The notes below the pieces were generated by a model, which was not told the DNA's origin, searched no databases, and saw only the letters and a list, made by a program, of their open reading frames with translations. This document shows, piece by piece, positions 30,239 through 42,202 of a DNA stretch of 64,000 nucleotides. Source of the stretch: Chitinophaga pinensis (GTDB lineage Bacteria > Bacteroidota > Bacteroidia > UKL13-3); assembly GCA_945861965.1 (NCBI GenBank), contig CAMAWM010000007.1:1-64000 (forward strand). The letters are read 5' to 3'. The translations under genes and the position numbers were made by a program. Every line of letters begins with the position of its first letter. The stretch's first letter is position 1.

Positions 30239-30547
30239 ATGGCTGGCAAAATAAATAGCACAGCTCAGCCTATTTTAGGCGCATCTGGCAACATGATAGG
30301 ATTTTGCTTAGTTGTTATAACTTCATTTCATTTTACTGGCGTTTCTACAACAAGCATAATTGATGAAATAACCGCAGCAACTTCAGCTTTATTTACAATC
30401 TCGTGTTTGTTTGCATTTTTCTCAATTAAATCAGACGATTCAATCAAAAAACTAAAGTATGAAACAATAGCTGAATATTTATTTATAATTTCATTGTTTT
30501 TAGTTTTATTTATAATTTCATTTATCACTTTTAGTCTAATAAAATAA
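30239..30547 (+). CDS. Small hypothetical membrane protein
   Basis: 102 aa, about 3 hydrophobic segments, 3 nt after the transaldolase-CBS gene. Confidence 0.65.
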   Translation: MAGKINSTAQPILGASGNMIGFCLVVITSFHFTGVSTTSIIDEITAATSALFTISCLFAFFSIKSDDSIKKLKYETIAEYLFIISLFLVLFIISFITFSLIK

Positions 30548-30585
30548 TTACAATTGTATTTAGTATTGTGTTGTCCTATTTTAAA

Positions 30586-31698
30586 ATGACAAAAAAACTA
30601 CTTCTACTTTCGTTTTCAATTTTTATTTATTCAATTGTCATTTCTCAAAATAGCAATGTAGGATTTCGCGTAAAGTATTTAGAAGGAATTAATGTTATTC
30701 CTACCGGAGTAACTGGTTTTGAGAATGAAAACATAGTTGGAAATTCTGCAAGTGGATTTGAAATTGGAATTGTAAAACAAAGCGAAGCGAAAAAAGATTG
30801 GGAAAAATTATTTGGATCTCCTCGTTTATCTTTATGTTTTAGTAAAATTTCATTTTCCGAAAACAAAATATTTGGCGATGTATTTACTCTTATTCCAGGT
30901 TTCGAAACAGATATTTTAAAACTTAAAAACAACTTCCTCACTACTAAATTTGGAATGGGCGCTTCGTACAATACGGAGGTGTATAACAAAGAAAGCAATC
31001 GAATTAATCGCAACGCAAGCAATTTTAATTTCGCCTTTCAAATAGAAATAAGTTGGCAAAAAAAAATCAAACCCAATTTATTATTTTCAATTGATTTTGG
31101 ATTTTTACATTGTTCAAATGGAAGTTTTAAAATTCCAAACGATGGATTAAATATTGCTTTTGTTAAAGCGGGAATAAATTATTATTTGAAATCGTATCAA
31201 ATCAACACCACAAAAATTTCGTTAAAATCCGAAAAATCAAATTGGTATTACCAAACATTTTTAGCGTATGGATTTAAAGAACAAGGATTAACCGGACCGC
31301 ATAAATATTCAACCATTACGTACAACCATCAACTGCTTAAACCTATAAATAAAATTTTGGATGCGGGAATAATTCTCGACTTGTTTTACGATGCTACTCC
31401 CTACATTCGAAGGTTTCTTCCTGCTAATTTAAATGAAATTTCCGAAACGGAAAAAAATCATGCAGCAATTGGATTTGGTTCAGAATTAAAAATCGGAAAC
31501 TTTAGTTTGCCTTTACACATAATGCATTATTTTTTTAATTTAAATACAATAAATAAAGAAAAAATGTACACTCGATTTGGAGCAAAATACATGCTGAACA
31601 ATAACATATTTATTTCTGCAACTTTTAAAGGAACCATAACAAACACATCAATTATTCAAAGCGATTTTATGGAGTGGGGAGTTGGAATTAAATTATAA
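30586..31698 (+). CDS. Acyloxyacyl hydrolase / PagL-like lipid A deacylase family outer-membrane protein
   Basis: Signal peptide after MTKKLLLLSFSIFIYSIVISQ; HCSNGSFKIPNDGLN matches PagL-type HxSNG...PNxGxN motif; ATG at 30586 preferred. Confidence 0.75.
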   Translation: MTKKLLLLSFSIFIYSIVISQNSNVGFRVKYLEGINVIPTGVTGFENENIVGNSASGFEIGIVKQSEAKKDWEKLFGSPRLSLCFSKISFSENKIFGDVFTLIPGFETDILKLKNNFLTTKFGMGASYNTEVYNKESNRINRNASNFNFAFQIEISWQKKIKPNLLFSIDFGFLHCSNGSFKIPNDGLNIAFVKAGINYYLKSYQINTTKISLKSEKSNWYYQTFLAYGFKEQGLTGPHKYSTITYNHQLLKPINKILDAGIILDLFYDATPYIRRFLPANLNEISETEKNHAAIGFGSELKIGNFSLPLHIMHYFFNLNTINKEKMYTRFGAKYMLNNNIFISATFKGTITNTSIIQSDFMEWGVGIKL

Positions 31699-31757
31699 AA
31701 AAACAAAATCGTATTATTCGATTTTTATGTTAATTGCATTTAATATAGATTTGAAAA

Positions 31758-32609
31758 ATGTCTAAATCATCGGTAAATACAAGAAAAATAGTAAAAGTAA
31801 ACGCTACAAAATTTACTAGCTATGACGATTTACTTGCAGTGGAAGAGCCACTTGAAATTAGAATTGGATACGGCACAAAAGACAATCGCCAACAAAAAAA
31901 CATTTCGATTACAATGCGTACTCCAGGAAACGATTTCGAACTTGCACTTGGATTTTTATTTACTGAAGGAATTATTCAAACCAAAGAACAAATTACTCAA
32001 ATAAAATACTGCACAGAAATAAACACAAGTGAAAATAAAGAAAACATTGTGCGCGCAGAATTAAGTGAAAATGTTGAATTTGATTTTTCTAAACTACAAG
32101 TAAATTTTTATACAACATCAAGTTGTGGAATATGCGGAAAAGCATCAATTGAAGCCGTAAAGACAGCATGTACTATTCCGAAATCAAATTTATTTTTGCA
32201 AATAAAAAGCAATTTGATTCTGACATTGCCTGATAAATTAAGAGAAAATCAAAATGTATTTGAACATACAGGTGGGCTTCACGCAGCTGCACTTTTCGAT
32301 TTGGAAGGAAATTTAATTTTATTGCGCGAAGATGTTGGAAGACACAATGCATTGGATAAAATTATTGGTGCGACTATTGGAAAAAATTTGATTCCATTAG
32401 AAAATCATATTTTACTTTTGAGTGGACGAGCAAGTTTCGAATTGATTCAAAAAGCTGCAATGGCAGGCATAAAAATAATATGTGCAGTTGGTGCACCATC
32501 AAGCTTGGCAGCAGAAACAGCAATTGAATTCGACATTACACTAATTGGTTTTTTGAGAGGAAACCGATACAATATTTATTCAAATGAAAGCAGAATTCTT
32601 TTCGAATAA
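31758..32609 (+). CDS. fdhD: Formate dehydrogenase accessory sulfurtransferase FdhD
   Basis: SSCGICGKASIEAV, HTGGLHAAALFD, REDVGRHNALDKIIG, LSGRASFELIQKAAMAGI. Confidence 0.95.
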   Translation: MSKSSVNTRKIVKVNATKFTSYDDLLAVEEPLEIRIGYGTKDNRQQKNISITMRTPGNDFELALGFLFTEGIIQTKEQITQIKYCTEINTSENKENIVRAELSENVEFDFSKLQVNFYTTSSCGICGKASIEAVKTACTIPKSNLFLQIKSNLILTLPDKLRENQNVFEHTGGLHAAALFDLEGNLILLREDVGRHNALDKIIGATIGKNLIPLENHILLLSGRASFELIQKAAMAGIKIICAVGAPSSLAAETAIEFDITLIGFLRGNRYNIYSNESRILFE

Positions 32610-32626
32610 AATTATTAATTCTAAAG

Positions 32627-33106
32627 TTAAATTTTAATCACACTCAAGTTGTCGTTACATATTCTTAATAGTTCAGCATTTGTTTTGTTAAAAACTGGAT
32701 GAACAAAATCTGGTGCTATTTCGCATAAAGGTTCAAGAGTAAATCTGCGCTGATGCAAAAATGGATGCGGGATTTTTAAAGTATCAGATTCAATTACACT
32801 TTCATCAAAATATAAAATATCGATATCTATAATTCTTGGTTCCCATTTTTGAATTCTGCTTCTACCCATTTCAATTTCAATTTGCAATAAGGTTTGCAAC
32901 AATAATTCTGGGTTAAAAGTAGTTTCAATTTGCAATACACAATTATAAAACTCTTGCTGTACTGTTTTTCCCCAAGCTGCAGTTTTGTACACCGAAGATT
33001 GCGATGAAATTCTTGATGAAATTAACGCAATTCGATTTGTCGCATTGTTTAAATTCTCAAGCCTGTCGCCAATATTACTTCCAAGCAATACAAAACATTG
33101 ATGCAT
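32627..33106 (-). CDS. folK: 2-amino-4-hydroxy-6-hydroxymethyldihydropteridine diphosphokinase
   Basis: VLLGSNIGDRLENL, EIEMGRSRIQKWEPRIIDIDILYF, PHPFLHQRRFTLEPL; start set at MHQCFVLLGSN. Confidence 0.95.
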   Translation of the reverse strand: MHQCFVLLGSNIGDRLENLNNATNRIALISSRISSQSSVYKTAAWGKTVQQEFYNCVLQIETTFNPELLLQTLLQIEIEMGRSRIQKWEPRIIDIDILYFDESVIESDTLKIPHPFLHQRRFTLEPLCEIAPDFVHPVFNKTNAELLRICNDNLSVIKI

Positions 33107-33148
33107 TTTTATTTCTATTTTTAACAGTACAAATTTACAACAAATCGA

Positions 33149-33184
33149 CAAAAAAAATCCCTGCTTCAAAACGAAACAGGGATT
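33149..33184 (-). terminator. Rho-independent terminator of rpsA
   Basis: Minus strand AATCCCTG-TTTCGTTTTGAAG-CAGGGATT followed by T-run. Confidence 0.9.
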
Positions 33185-33203
33185 ATATAATTAAATAACC
33201 TAG

Positions 33204-35024
33204 TTATTCTTTTGTTTTTTCTTTAGCGCTTTTTTTATCCATTTTGGCTTTCAACTCCATCAATCCTTCAACATCACCAAAAGTAGATTTCTCAGTACTA
33301 TCGTTTAACTTTTTAGCTGCTTTTGAAACTTTTTCTTTCTCGCCTTCTTTCTTCTTATCTTCTTTAACAACTTTCTCTTCAACTACACCTTTCCAAACAG
33401 CAGTGTGAGACAATACAATTCGCTTATTCCCTTTGTTAAATTCAGTAACACGGAATTGCAAAACCTCATCTTCTTTAGCCGTTTTCTTATCTTCTTTCAC
33501 AAGTTGTTTCGTAGGCGCATATCCTTCAACTCCATAAGTCAAAGCGATAGTTGCACTTTTATCTTCTACTTTCAACACGGTTCCTTCATGTATTGAACCT
33601 TCTGCAAATAATGTTTCAAATGCATCCCATGGATTTTCGTCCAATTGTTTGTGTCCAAGACTTAGTCTGCGAGTTTCCAAATCAACTTCCAATACCAACA
33701 CATCAATTTCCTGATCTTTTTTCACAAACTCGTTTGGATGTTTGATTTTCTTTGTCCAACTCAAGTCGCTTACGTGAACCAATCCATCAACACCTTCTTC
33801 CATTTCAACAAACAATCCGTAATTGGTCATATTGCGAACAATGCCTTTGTGTTTGCTTCCAACAGGATATTTTTCTGCAATATTTGTCCAAGGATCTGGG
33901 TGCAATTGTTTAATTCCTAGAGACATTTTGCGCTCTACTTTGTCTAAAGTCAAAATCATAGCATCAATCTCGTCACCTATTTTCATGAAATCCGATGGAT
34001 TTCTAAGGTGTTGACTCCAACTCATTTCACTCACGTGAATCAATCCTTCTACTCCAGCTGCAATTTCTAAAAATGCTCCGTAATCGGCTATGTTTACAAT
34101 CTTACCTTTTACTTTACTTCCTACTTCAATATTCTCACCAAATCCTTCCCAAGGATGAGGAGTAAGTTGCTTTAATCCAAGTGAAATACGTTTTTTCTCA
34201 TCATCAAAATCAATTACGGCTACATTTAATTTCTGATCAAGTTTTAATACTTCTTCAGGATGATTTATGCGGCCCCATGAAATATCCGTAATGTGCAACA
34301 ATCCATCTACACCACCTAAATCAATAAACACACCAAACGTGGTCATGTTTTTTACAGTTCCTTCAAGCACTTGACCTTTTTCAAGTTTTGAAAGAATTTC
34401 TGATTTTTGAGCTTCAATATCTTCTTCTATCAATACTTTGTGTGAGATGACAATGTTTTTAAATACAGTATTTGCTTTTACTACTTTAAACTGCATTGTT
34501 TGCCCAACATAAATATCGTAGTCTTTAATTGGCTTTGTATCAATTTGAGATCCAGGAAGGAAAGTATCCATTCCCATAACGTCAACTACCAAACCACCTT
34601 TAGTACGAGATTTTACTAATCCGTTTACAATTTCATCGTTGGTATGGGCTTTCATAATGTTTTCCCACGCACGTTCGCTAATCGCTTTTTTACGACTCAA
34701 AATAAGCTGCCCTAAAGCATCTTCTTTTGTTTCAAGCAATACCTCTACTGTATCACCTACTGCCAATTCTGGCATGTCGCGAAATTCAGTTCGTGCAATT
34801 AATCCATCAGATTTGAAGCCAATGTTTAACACTACTTCTTTTTCGGTAAAACCTACTACAACACCTTTTACAATTTCCTTTTCAGTAATTGCACTTAGTG
34901 TGTTTTCGTAAGCTGATACTAGTTGCTGATGTTCTTCGGGGCTGTAAGTTGAAAAGCCCTCTTTGTCCATACTCCAATCAAAATCGGGAGTAATTGTTTT
35001 TGTTTGTTCAGTTGTTTCTGTCAA
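33204..35024 (-). CDS. rpsA: 30S ribosomal protein S1
   Basis: 606 aa with six S1 repeats (e.g. GTVKNMTTFGVFIDLGGVDGLLHITDISW); TTG start preceded by AAAGGAGAT. Confidence 0.97.
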   Translation of the reverse strand: MTETTEQTKTITPDFDWSMDKEGFSTYSPEEHQQLVSAYENTLSAITEKEIVKGVVVGFTEKEVVLNIGFKSDGLIARTEFRDMPELAVGDTVEVLLETKEDALGQLILSRKKAISERAWENIMKAHTNDEIVNGLVKSRTKGGLVVDVMGMDTFLPGSQIDTKPIKDYDIYVGQTMQFKVVKANTVFKNIVISHKVLIEEDIEAQKSEILSKLEKGQVLEGTVKNMTTFGVFIDLGGVDGLLHITDISWGRINHPEEVLKLDQKLNVAVIDFDDEKKRISLGLKQLTPHPWEGFGENIEVGSKVKGKIVNIADYGAFLEIAAGVEGLIHVSEMSWSQHLRNPSDFMKIGDEIDAMILTLDKVERKMSLGIKQLHPDPWTNIAEKYPVGSKHKGIVRNMTNYGLFVEMEEGVDGLVHVSDLSWTKKIKHPNEFVKKDQEIDVLVLEVDLETRRLSLGHKQLDENPWDAFETLFAEGSIHEGTVLKVEDKSATIALTYGVEGYAPTKQLVKEDKKTAKEDEVLQFRVTEFNKGNKRIVLSHTAVWKGVVEEKVVKEDKKKEGEKEKVSKAAKKLNDSTEKSTFGDVEGLMELKAKMDKKSAKEKTKE

Positions 35025-35218
35025 TTTATTTATATCTCCTTTCGCTTAACCGCTCAATTAAATAATTAGTTGTGAGCAGTAAAAAAAGCCCGCAATTATA
35101 CTGTAAATTATCTAATTACAAAAAAATATTTTAGGTGATTAAAGGCAGAGAATCTTAATGTATAAAACCAGAAGTGCTTTTTAACAAAATCTACGCATCA
35201 AAATGATTGAAAATAAAA

Positions 35219-35806
35219 TTATCCTGCCAATAATTTTTTATGCAATGCAATAACCTGAGGAATGACTAAACTAAGCTCATCGTTTACAATTTCATAATCA
35301 GCTTTGTCTAGTTTTTCTTGCTGAGTTAGCTGATTTTCCATTCTCACAAGTACGCTTTCACGATCAGTTTTGTCTCTTTGAATTGTTCTACTTATTCTCA
35401 ATTCTTCGGGAGCAGTTACGACAATAATTTGGTCTAAAAACGTATGGCTATCGCTTTCAAAAATCAATGCCGCTTCTTTTAAAATATAAGGTTCGTTTTG
35501 ATGTTGAAGAATCCATTTTTCAAAATCCTGAAAAACTACAGGATGAACCAAATCATTTAGTTTTTCAAGCAACAATTTATCTTGAAAAACCAGAGTTGAA
35601 ATAAATAAGCGATTTAATTTGCCTGTTGAATCATACGCTTCATTGCCAAACAATGCTTTAATATCTTCAATCAGTTTGGTATCTTCAACCATTAACAGTT
35701 TTGCTTGTTCATCGGCATTGTAAACTGAAACACCAAGTTGCGAAAAAACCTTGCTTAGAATGGTTTTTCCACTTCCAATACAACCGGTAATCCCAATTTT
35801 TTTCAT
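35219..35806 (-). CDS. coaE: Dephospho-CoA kinase
   Basis: KKIGITGCIGSGKTILSKVFSQLGV, VYNADEQAK; start set at MKKIGITG. Confidence 0.95.
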   Translation of the reverse strand: MKKIGITGCIGSGKTILSKVFSQLGVSVYNADEQAKLLMVEDTKLIEDIKALFGNEAYDSTGKLNRLFISTLVFQDKLLLEKLNDLVHPVVFQDFEKWILQHQNEPYILKEAALIFESDSHTFLDQIIVVTAPEELRISRTIQRDKTDRESVLVRMENQLTQQEKLDKADYEIVNDELSLVIPQVIALHKKLLAG

Positions 35807-35842
35807 AGCTAAATCAAATGGCCATTTCAGCCACATTGATAC

Positions 35843-36157
35843 TTATTTTTGCTGATTTAGCGCTTGAGACGACTCCATGCTTATAGCAGTTTTATCTATT
35901 CGCAATTTTGTGCCTTCGCTTTCAATTAAAAAAGTCGAATCGTTCTTCTCAATAATTTTTGCGTGAATTCCGCCAAGCGTTACTATTTTAGCACCTTTGT
36001 CCAATTCTTCTCTGAACTTTTTTTGCTTTTTATTCTTTTTGATTTGAGGGTAAATCATAAAGAAATAAAACACCACAAAAATTAAAATCAACGGAATAAA
36101 TGATGAAATTCCTCCATCTTTTCCGCCCTGTTGAGCCATCAATAAAATGTTAAGCAT
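35843..36157 (-). CDS. yajC: Preprotein translocase subunit YajC
   Basis: 104 aa; FYFFMIYPQIKKNKKQKKFREELDKGAKIVTLGGIHAKI. Confidence 0.95.
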   Translation of the reverse strand: MLNILLMAQQGGKDGGISSFIPLILIFVVFYFFMIYPQIKKNKKQKKFREELDKGAKIVTLGGIHAKIIEKNDSTFLIESEGTKLRIDKTAISMESSQALNQQK

Positions 36158-36201
36158 AGTTTGTTATTTTAGTTTAGTTATTAGATTAATTGTGTTTTTG
36201 A

Positions 36202-36675
36202 TTAATGAGCTTCGTTATGAATTGCGGCTTGCTTTGCAATCACTTCTCCTTTTATTAATAACTTGGTTTCCATTGGTTGCGTATTTGCAACAATTGTAAT
36301 TTGTTTGTCTGCAATTCCAGCTTTGCCTTCGCTGTTAAATGTTACCAAAATTTTGTTTTCAGCACCTGGTTTTATTGGCTCTTTGGGCCAAACCGGAACG
36401 GTACATCCGCAACTTGCCGAGGCATTGCTAATGAGCAAATCAACTTTGCCAGTATTGACAAATTTATATTCGTGCGTAATTGATTCGCCTTCGTTTATTT
36501 TTCCAAAATCAAAAATATTTTCAACAAAAGTAATTTCAGGCAAGTTTGTATTTATTGCCGTTGGATCACTTGCCGTTGCAGGATTATTGACAATATCAGT
36601 TGACACTTTGTTGTCACTTTGATTGCAAGAAATCAATAGTGTATAAATCGAAAATACTAAAAATGTTTTATTCAT
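36202..36675 (-). CDS. DUF1573 domain-containing lipoprotein
   Basis: FDFGKINEGESITHEYKFVNTGKVDLLISNASASCGCTVPVWPKEPIKPG. Confidence 0.93.
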   Translation of the reverse strand: MNKTFLVFSIYTLLISCNQSDNKVSTDIVNNPATASDPTAINTNLPEITFVENIFDFGKINEGESITHEYKFVNTGKVDLLISNASASCGCTVPVWPKEPIKPGAENKILVTFNSEGKAGIADKQITIVANTQPMETKLLIKGEVIAKQAAIHNEAH

Positions 36676-36717
36676 TATGTGCTAAAATTTAATTTATGGA
36701 ATTGTTTCTTTTAAAAA

Positions 36718-37650
36718 TTACTCGAGCAACCCCCTACCCAGTTTATTGATTTTATTTTGCTCTCGCAAATCAAGTTGAATTTTATCTAAAATACCATTAA
36801 TAAATCCAAAACTATTGGGACTGCTGTACAATTTCGCAATTTCCATGTATTCATTAATACTAACTTTTACAGGAATTTCGCTAAAATATAAAATTTCGCT
36901 AATCGTCATTTTCATAAGCATCATATCTACACTAGCTATACGATCGGTATCCCAATTCTGTGTTTTAATTGCAATAAGTTTTGTTAATTCTTCTTCGTTT
37001 TCAATAGTTTGTCTAAAAAGATGTTTCATAAACTTTATATCCTCGCTATCAGATGCTGAAAATTTTATTAAAAAATTATCGCTATCTGTTTTGATATTTG
37101 CTATTGTTTTCTGCAACGTTAAAATAGTCAAAGTCATGTCGTCTTCCCAAGCTATATAACGTTCTTCAACAAACGAATTAAACAAATCACTTTGGGCAAC
37201 AAGTTGTTCGTAAATTGCAATTAAAATCGCTTTGTCGTCTTCGATATTTGCTGAATTGAATTTGCTAAAAATTTCAGATTCTTTTAATTCATTAAAGATA
37301 TTTCTAAAAAAAATAGTGTTGCCATTCCATTTAATTTTTAATGCTTTTATTTCGGCATCTAATCTTGGGCTTCCAGCCAATTCTTTCATTGCTAGGTTTT
37401 TATCAAAAACCTTTAACAAATTAATTAAATCGGATTTGGGAATGTGTTTAGTGTGTTGTGCTTCTAATTCTTTATTGATAAAAAAACTGAATTCAATAGC
37501 AAAAGAAAGCAGAAAAATGTAGAGTTCGTATGTTTTATCCAATGATTTGAATAAATTACTTTCATACAAAGTTTTGTTTGAGTCTTTGTCTTTGTTCCAA
37601 GCATATAGTGCTTGAAAAGTTTTAATTCTTAAAAATCGTCTATTTAACAT
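36718..37650 (-). CDS. nusB: Transcription antitermination protein NusB
   Basis: MLNRRFLRIKTFQALYAW and IASVDMMLMKMTISEILYFSEIPVKVSINEYMEIAKLYSSPNSFGFINGILDKI. Confidence 0.93.
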   Translation of the reverse strand: MLNRRFLRIKTFQALYAWNKDKDSNKTLYESNLFKSLDKTYELYIFLLSFAIEFSFFINKELEAQHTKHIPKSDLINLLKVFDKNLAMKELAGSPRLDAEIKALKIKWNGNTIFFRNIFNELKESEIFSKFNSANIEDDKAILIAIYEQLVAQSDLFNSFVEERYIAWEDDMTLTILTLQKTIANIKTDSDNFLIKFSASDSEDIKFMKHLFRQTIENEEELTKLIAIKTQNWDTDRIASVDMMLMKMTISEILYFSEIPVKVSINEYMEIAKLYSSPNSFGFINGILDKIQLDLREQNKINKLGRGLLE

Positions 37651-37709
37651 CGTTTATAAAGAACATTTTTGTTGATTTTGGAATGAATTTCCAAATCAAA
37701 CATGTATAA

Positions 37710-38777
37710 TTAATAAGTTGACTTTAGCTTTAAAATAGCATTGATTCTATTTTCAGCCAATTCCGTTGCTGCTTTTTGAGTATGAATATTTTCAGCTTGC
37801 GATTTAGCAAAAATCGCCAAGGTTGTATCGTAAATTTTTTCTGTGTTATTCATTGCAATTTCGCGATTGTAACCTATGTATTCTTGGTACACATTTATTA
37901 ATCCACCAGCATTAATCAAAAAATCAGGCGCATATGCTATTCCTTTTTTCATCAACATTGTGCCGTGAACATTTTCGTCAGCCAATTGATTATTGGCCGC
38001 ACCGGCTACAATTTTACAATTTAGTTTATTAATATTTTCAGTATTTAAAACTGCACCCAAAGCACAAGGAGCAAATATATCTAAATCCAGACCGAAAATA
38101 TCTTCACCATTAACAACTGTAGCTCCCAACTCTTTTGAATAATGCTTCAAAGCGCCTTCATTAATATCAGAAATAAAAAGTATTGCACCTTCTTTATGTA
38201 AATATTCCAACAAATGTCCACCAACTTTTCCAACACCTTGAATAGCAATTTTTTTTCCTGCAATTGAATCGTTACCAAAAACAAATTTTGCCGAAGCTTT
38301 CAATCCCATGTAAACACCATAAGCCGTAATGGGAGAAGGATCGCCACCGCCACCCATTAAATGGGGCAAACCAACAACATGTTTAGTTTCCATTGCCACA
38401 TATTCCATATCTTGAGTTGTAGTATTTACATCTTCAGCCGTTATGTATTTTCCGTTTAAGTTTTTTATAAACCGACCAAATTTGCGCATTAACGCTTCAG
38501 TTTTTATCTTTTTCGAATCTCCTATAATTACTGCCTTTGCACCGCCAAGATTTAAACCCGAGATAGATGCTTTGTAAGTCATTCCACGACTAAGTCTTAA
38601 CACATCATTGATAGCATCTGCTTCGTTTTCATAATTCCAAATGCGCGTTCCGCCAAGACCAGGACCAAGTACAGTATTGTGAATTGCAATTATTGCTTTC
38701 AGTCCTGTTTCATCATCGTTACAAAAAACTATTTCTTCGTGATTATTGGTTGAAAGTTGTGAAAACATCTCAGTCAT
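37710..38777 (-). CDS. Glu/Leu/Phe/Val dehydrogenase (leucine dehydrogenase-like)
   Basis: GPGLGGTRIWNYENEADAINDVLRLSRGMTYKASISGLNLGGAKAVI. Confidence 0.93.
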   Translation of the reverse strand: MTEMFSQLSTNNHEEIVFCNDDETGLKAIIAIHNTVLGPGLGGTRIWNYENEADAINDVLRLSRGMTYKASISGLNLGGAKAVIIGDSKKIKTEALMRKFGRFIKNLNGKYITAEDVNTTTQDMEYVAMETKHVVGLPHLMGGGGDPSPITAYGVYMGLKASAKFVFGNDSIAGKKIAIQGVGKVGGHLLEYLHKEGAILFISDINEGALKHYSKELGATVVNGEDIFGLDLDIFAPCALGAVLNTENINKLNCKIVAGAANNQLADENVHGTMLMKKGIAYAPDFLINAGGLINVYQEYIGYNREIAMNNTEKIYDTTLAIFAKSQAENIHTQKAATELAENRINAILKLKSTY

Positions 38778-38895
38778 GTAATTCTTTTTTTTTAAAATTT
38801 TGGCGCGAAAATACTTTTATTTTTGGGTTTTCATAACGAGCAAATCAAAGTCAGTCGTTGGTAATAATTTTAAACCAACTATTTATTGAAAATAA

Positions 38896-41004
<2,109 letters not shown>

Positions 41005-41016
41005 TTTTGCCTTGAA

Positions 41017-41571
41017 ATGAATGTTGTTGAAAAAATAAAAACCCATTTTGGCAGAATTTATTTGCATGCTGAAATCAAAAAACAAAAAAAGCAAAACAAA
41101 CTCATTTCATTTGATAGCATCAATGAAATTGGAATCGTTTACAATGCCGACAACACAAGCGAAGAAATTATAGCTCACAACTTCGCTTCGCACTTACGCA
41201 ACGAGGGAAAGAAGGTTTTACTTCTAGGATTTGTAAATCAAAACAAATTGCCTCACAATAAAAAAATACACATTAGTTCTGAATTTTTTTGTCGCGAAAA
41301 ATTAAATTGGTTCAACCTGCCTGAAAAAAATAAAATTGGAAGATTTTTAGAAATACGATTTGATTTATTATTGAATTTGTATCACGACAATTTATTGCCT
41401 TTGCAAGCCATTTCTGTTTACAGCAAAGCACAGTACAAAATGGGTGGAAATATTAAAGATGCGTTAAAGTATTTTGATTTTATTATTGATACAGGAAATA
41501 CAAAAGACATTAACAATCTAGCGAATCAAATGGAACATTATTTGAAATCTGCTTCTTGTATCAACTTTTAA
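41017..41571 (+). CDS. DUF6913-like hypothetical protein
   Basis: 184 aa; conserved Bacteroidota-type protein, IGIVYNADN...FDFIIDTG. Confidence 0.6.
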   Translation: MNVVEKIKTHFGRIYLHAEIKKQKKQNKLISFDSINEIGIVYNADNTSEEIIAHNFASHLRNEGKKVLLLGFVNQNKLPHNKKIHISSEFFCREKLNWFNLPEKNKIGRFLEIRFDLLLNLYHDNLLPLQAISVYSKAQYKMGGNIKDALKYFDFIIDTGNTKDINNLANQMEHYLKSASCINF

Positions 41572-42191
41572 TGAAAAACTCAGAAATAAAAAACTCTTCG
41601 CTTCCGTTAATGGAACATTTTTATACAATTCAAGGCGAAGGATTTTACAGCGGCCATGCTGCTTATTTTTTGCGCCTTGCCGGTTGTGATGTTGGATGTG
41701 TTTGGTGCGATGTAAAAGATAGCTGGGACGCTGATTCACATTCAAAAGTTGATGTAAATACAATGTTGGATTATGTCCAAAAATCAAAAGCTAAAATTGC
41801 AGTAATTACCGGAGGAGAGCCATTGATGCATAATTTAGTTGAACTAACTTCCTTGTTCAAAAAACAAGGAATCAGAAATCATATAGAAACATCAGGCGCT
41901 TATTCGTTAAATGGAAAATGGGATTGGATTTGTGTATCGCCCAAGAAATTCAAAAAACCACTCAACTCGGTTTTAGAAAAAGCACATGAATTAAAAGTGA
42001 TTGTATTGAATAAAAGTGATTTTGACTGGGCAGAATTAAATGCATTAAAAGTAAATGCAAAATGCAAATTATATTTACAACCCGAGTGGGATAAATCAAG
42101 TAAAATAGTTCCGCTTATTATTGATTATGTGAAGAAAAATCCACAATGGCAAATAAGTTTACAAACTCACAAGTATTTGCAAATTCCTTGA
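41571..42191 (+). CDS. queE: 7-carboxy-7-deazaguanine synthase QueE
   Basis: MEHFYTIQGEGFYSGHAAYFLRLAGCDVGCVWCDVKDSWD radical SAM CX3CX2C; start at ATG overlapping the upstream stop. Confidence 0.94.
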   Translation: MKNSEIKNSSLPLMEHFYTIQGEGFYSGHAAYFLRLAGCDVGCVWCDVKDSWDADSHSKVDVNTMLDYVQKSKAKIAVITGGEPLMHNLVELTSLFKKQGIRNHIETSGAYSLNGKWDWICVSPKKFKKPLNSVLEKAHELKVIVLNKSDFDWAELNALKVNAKCKLYLQPEWDKSSKIVPLIIDYVKKNPQWQISLQTHKYLQIP

Positions 42192-42202
42192 TTGATTACA
42201 AA

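Noticed and set aside
36263-36622. Antisense ORF opposite the DUF1573 gene and similar long antisense ORFs (e.g. 7979-8305, 22871-23167, 40284-40679, 43787-44341)
   Set aside because: Shadow ORFs opposite well-identified genes
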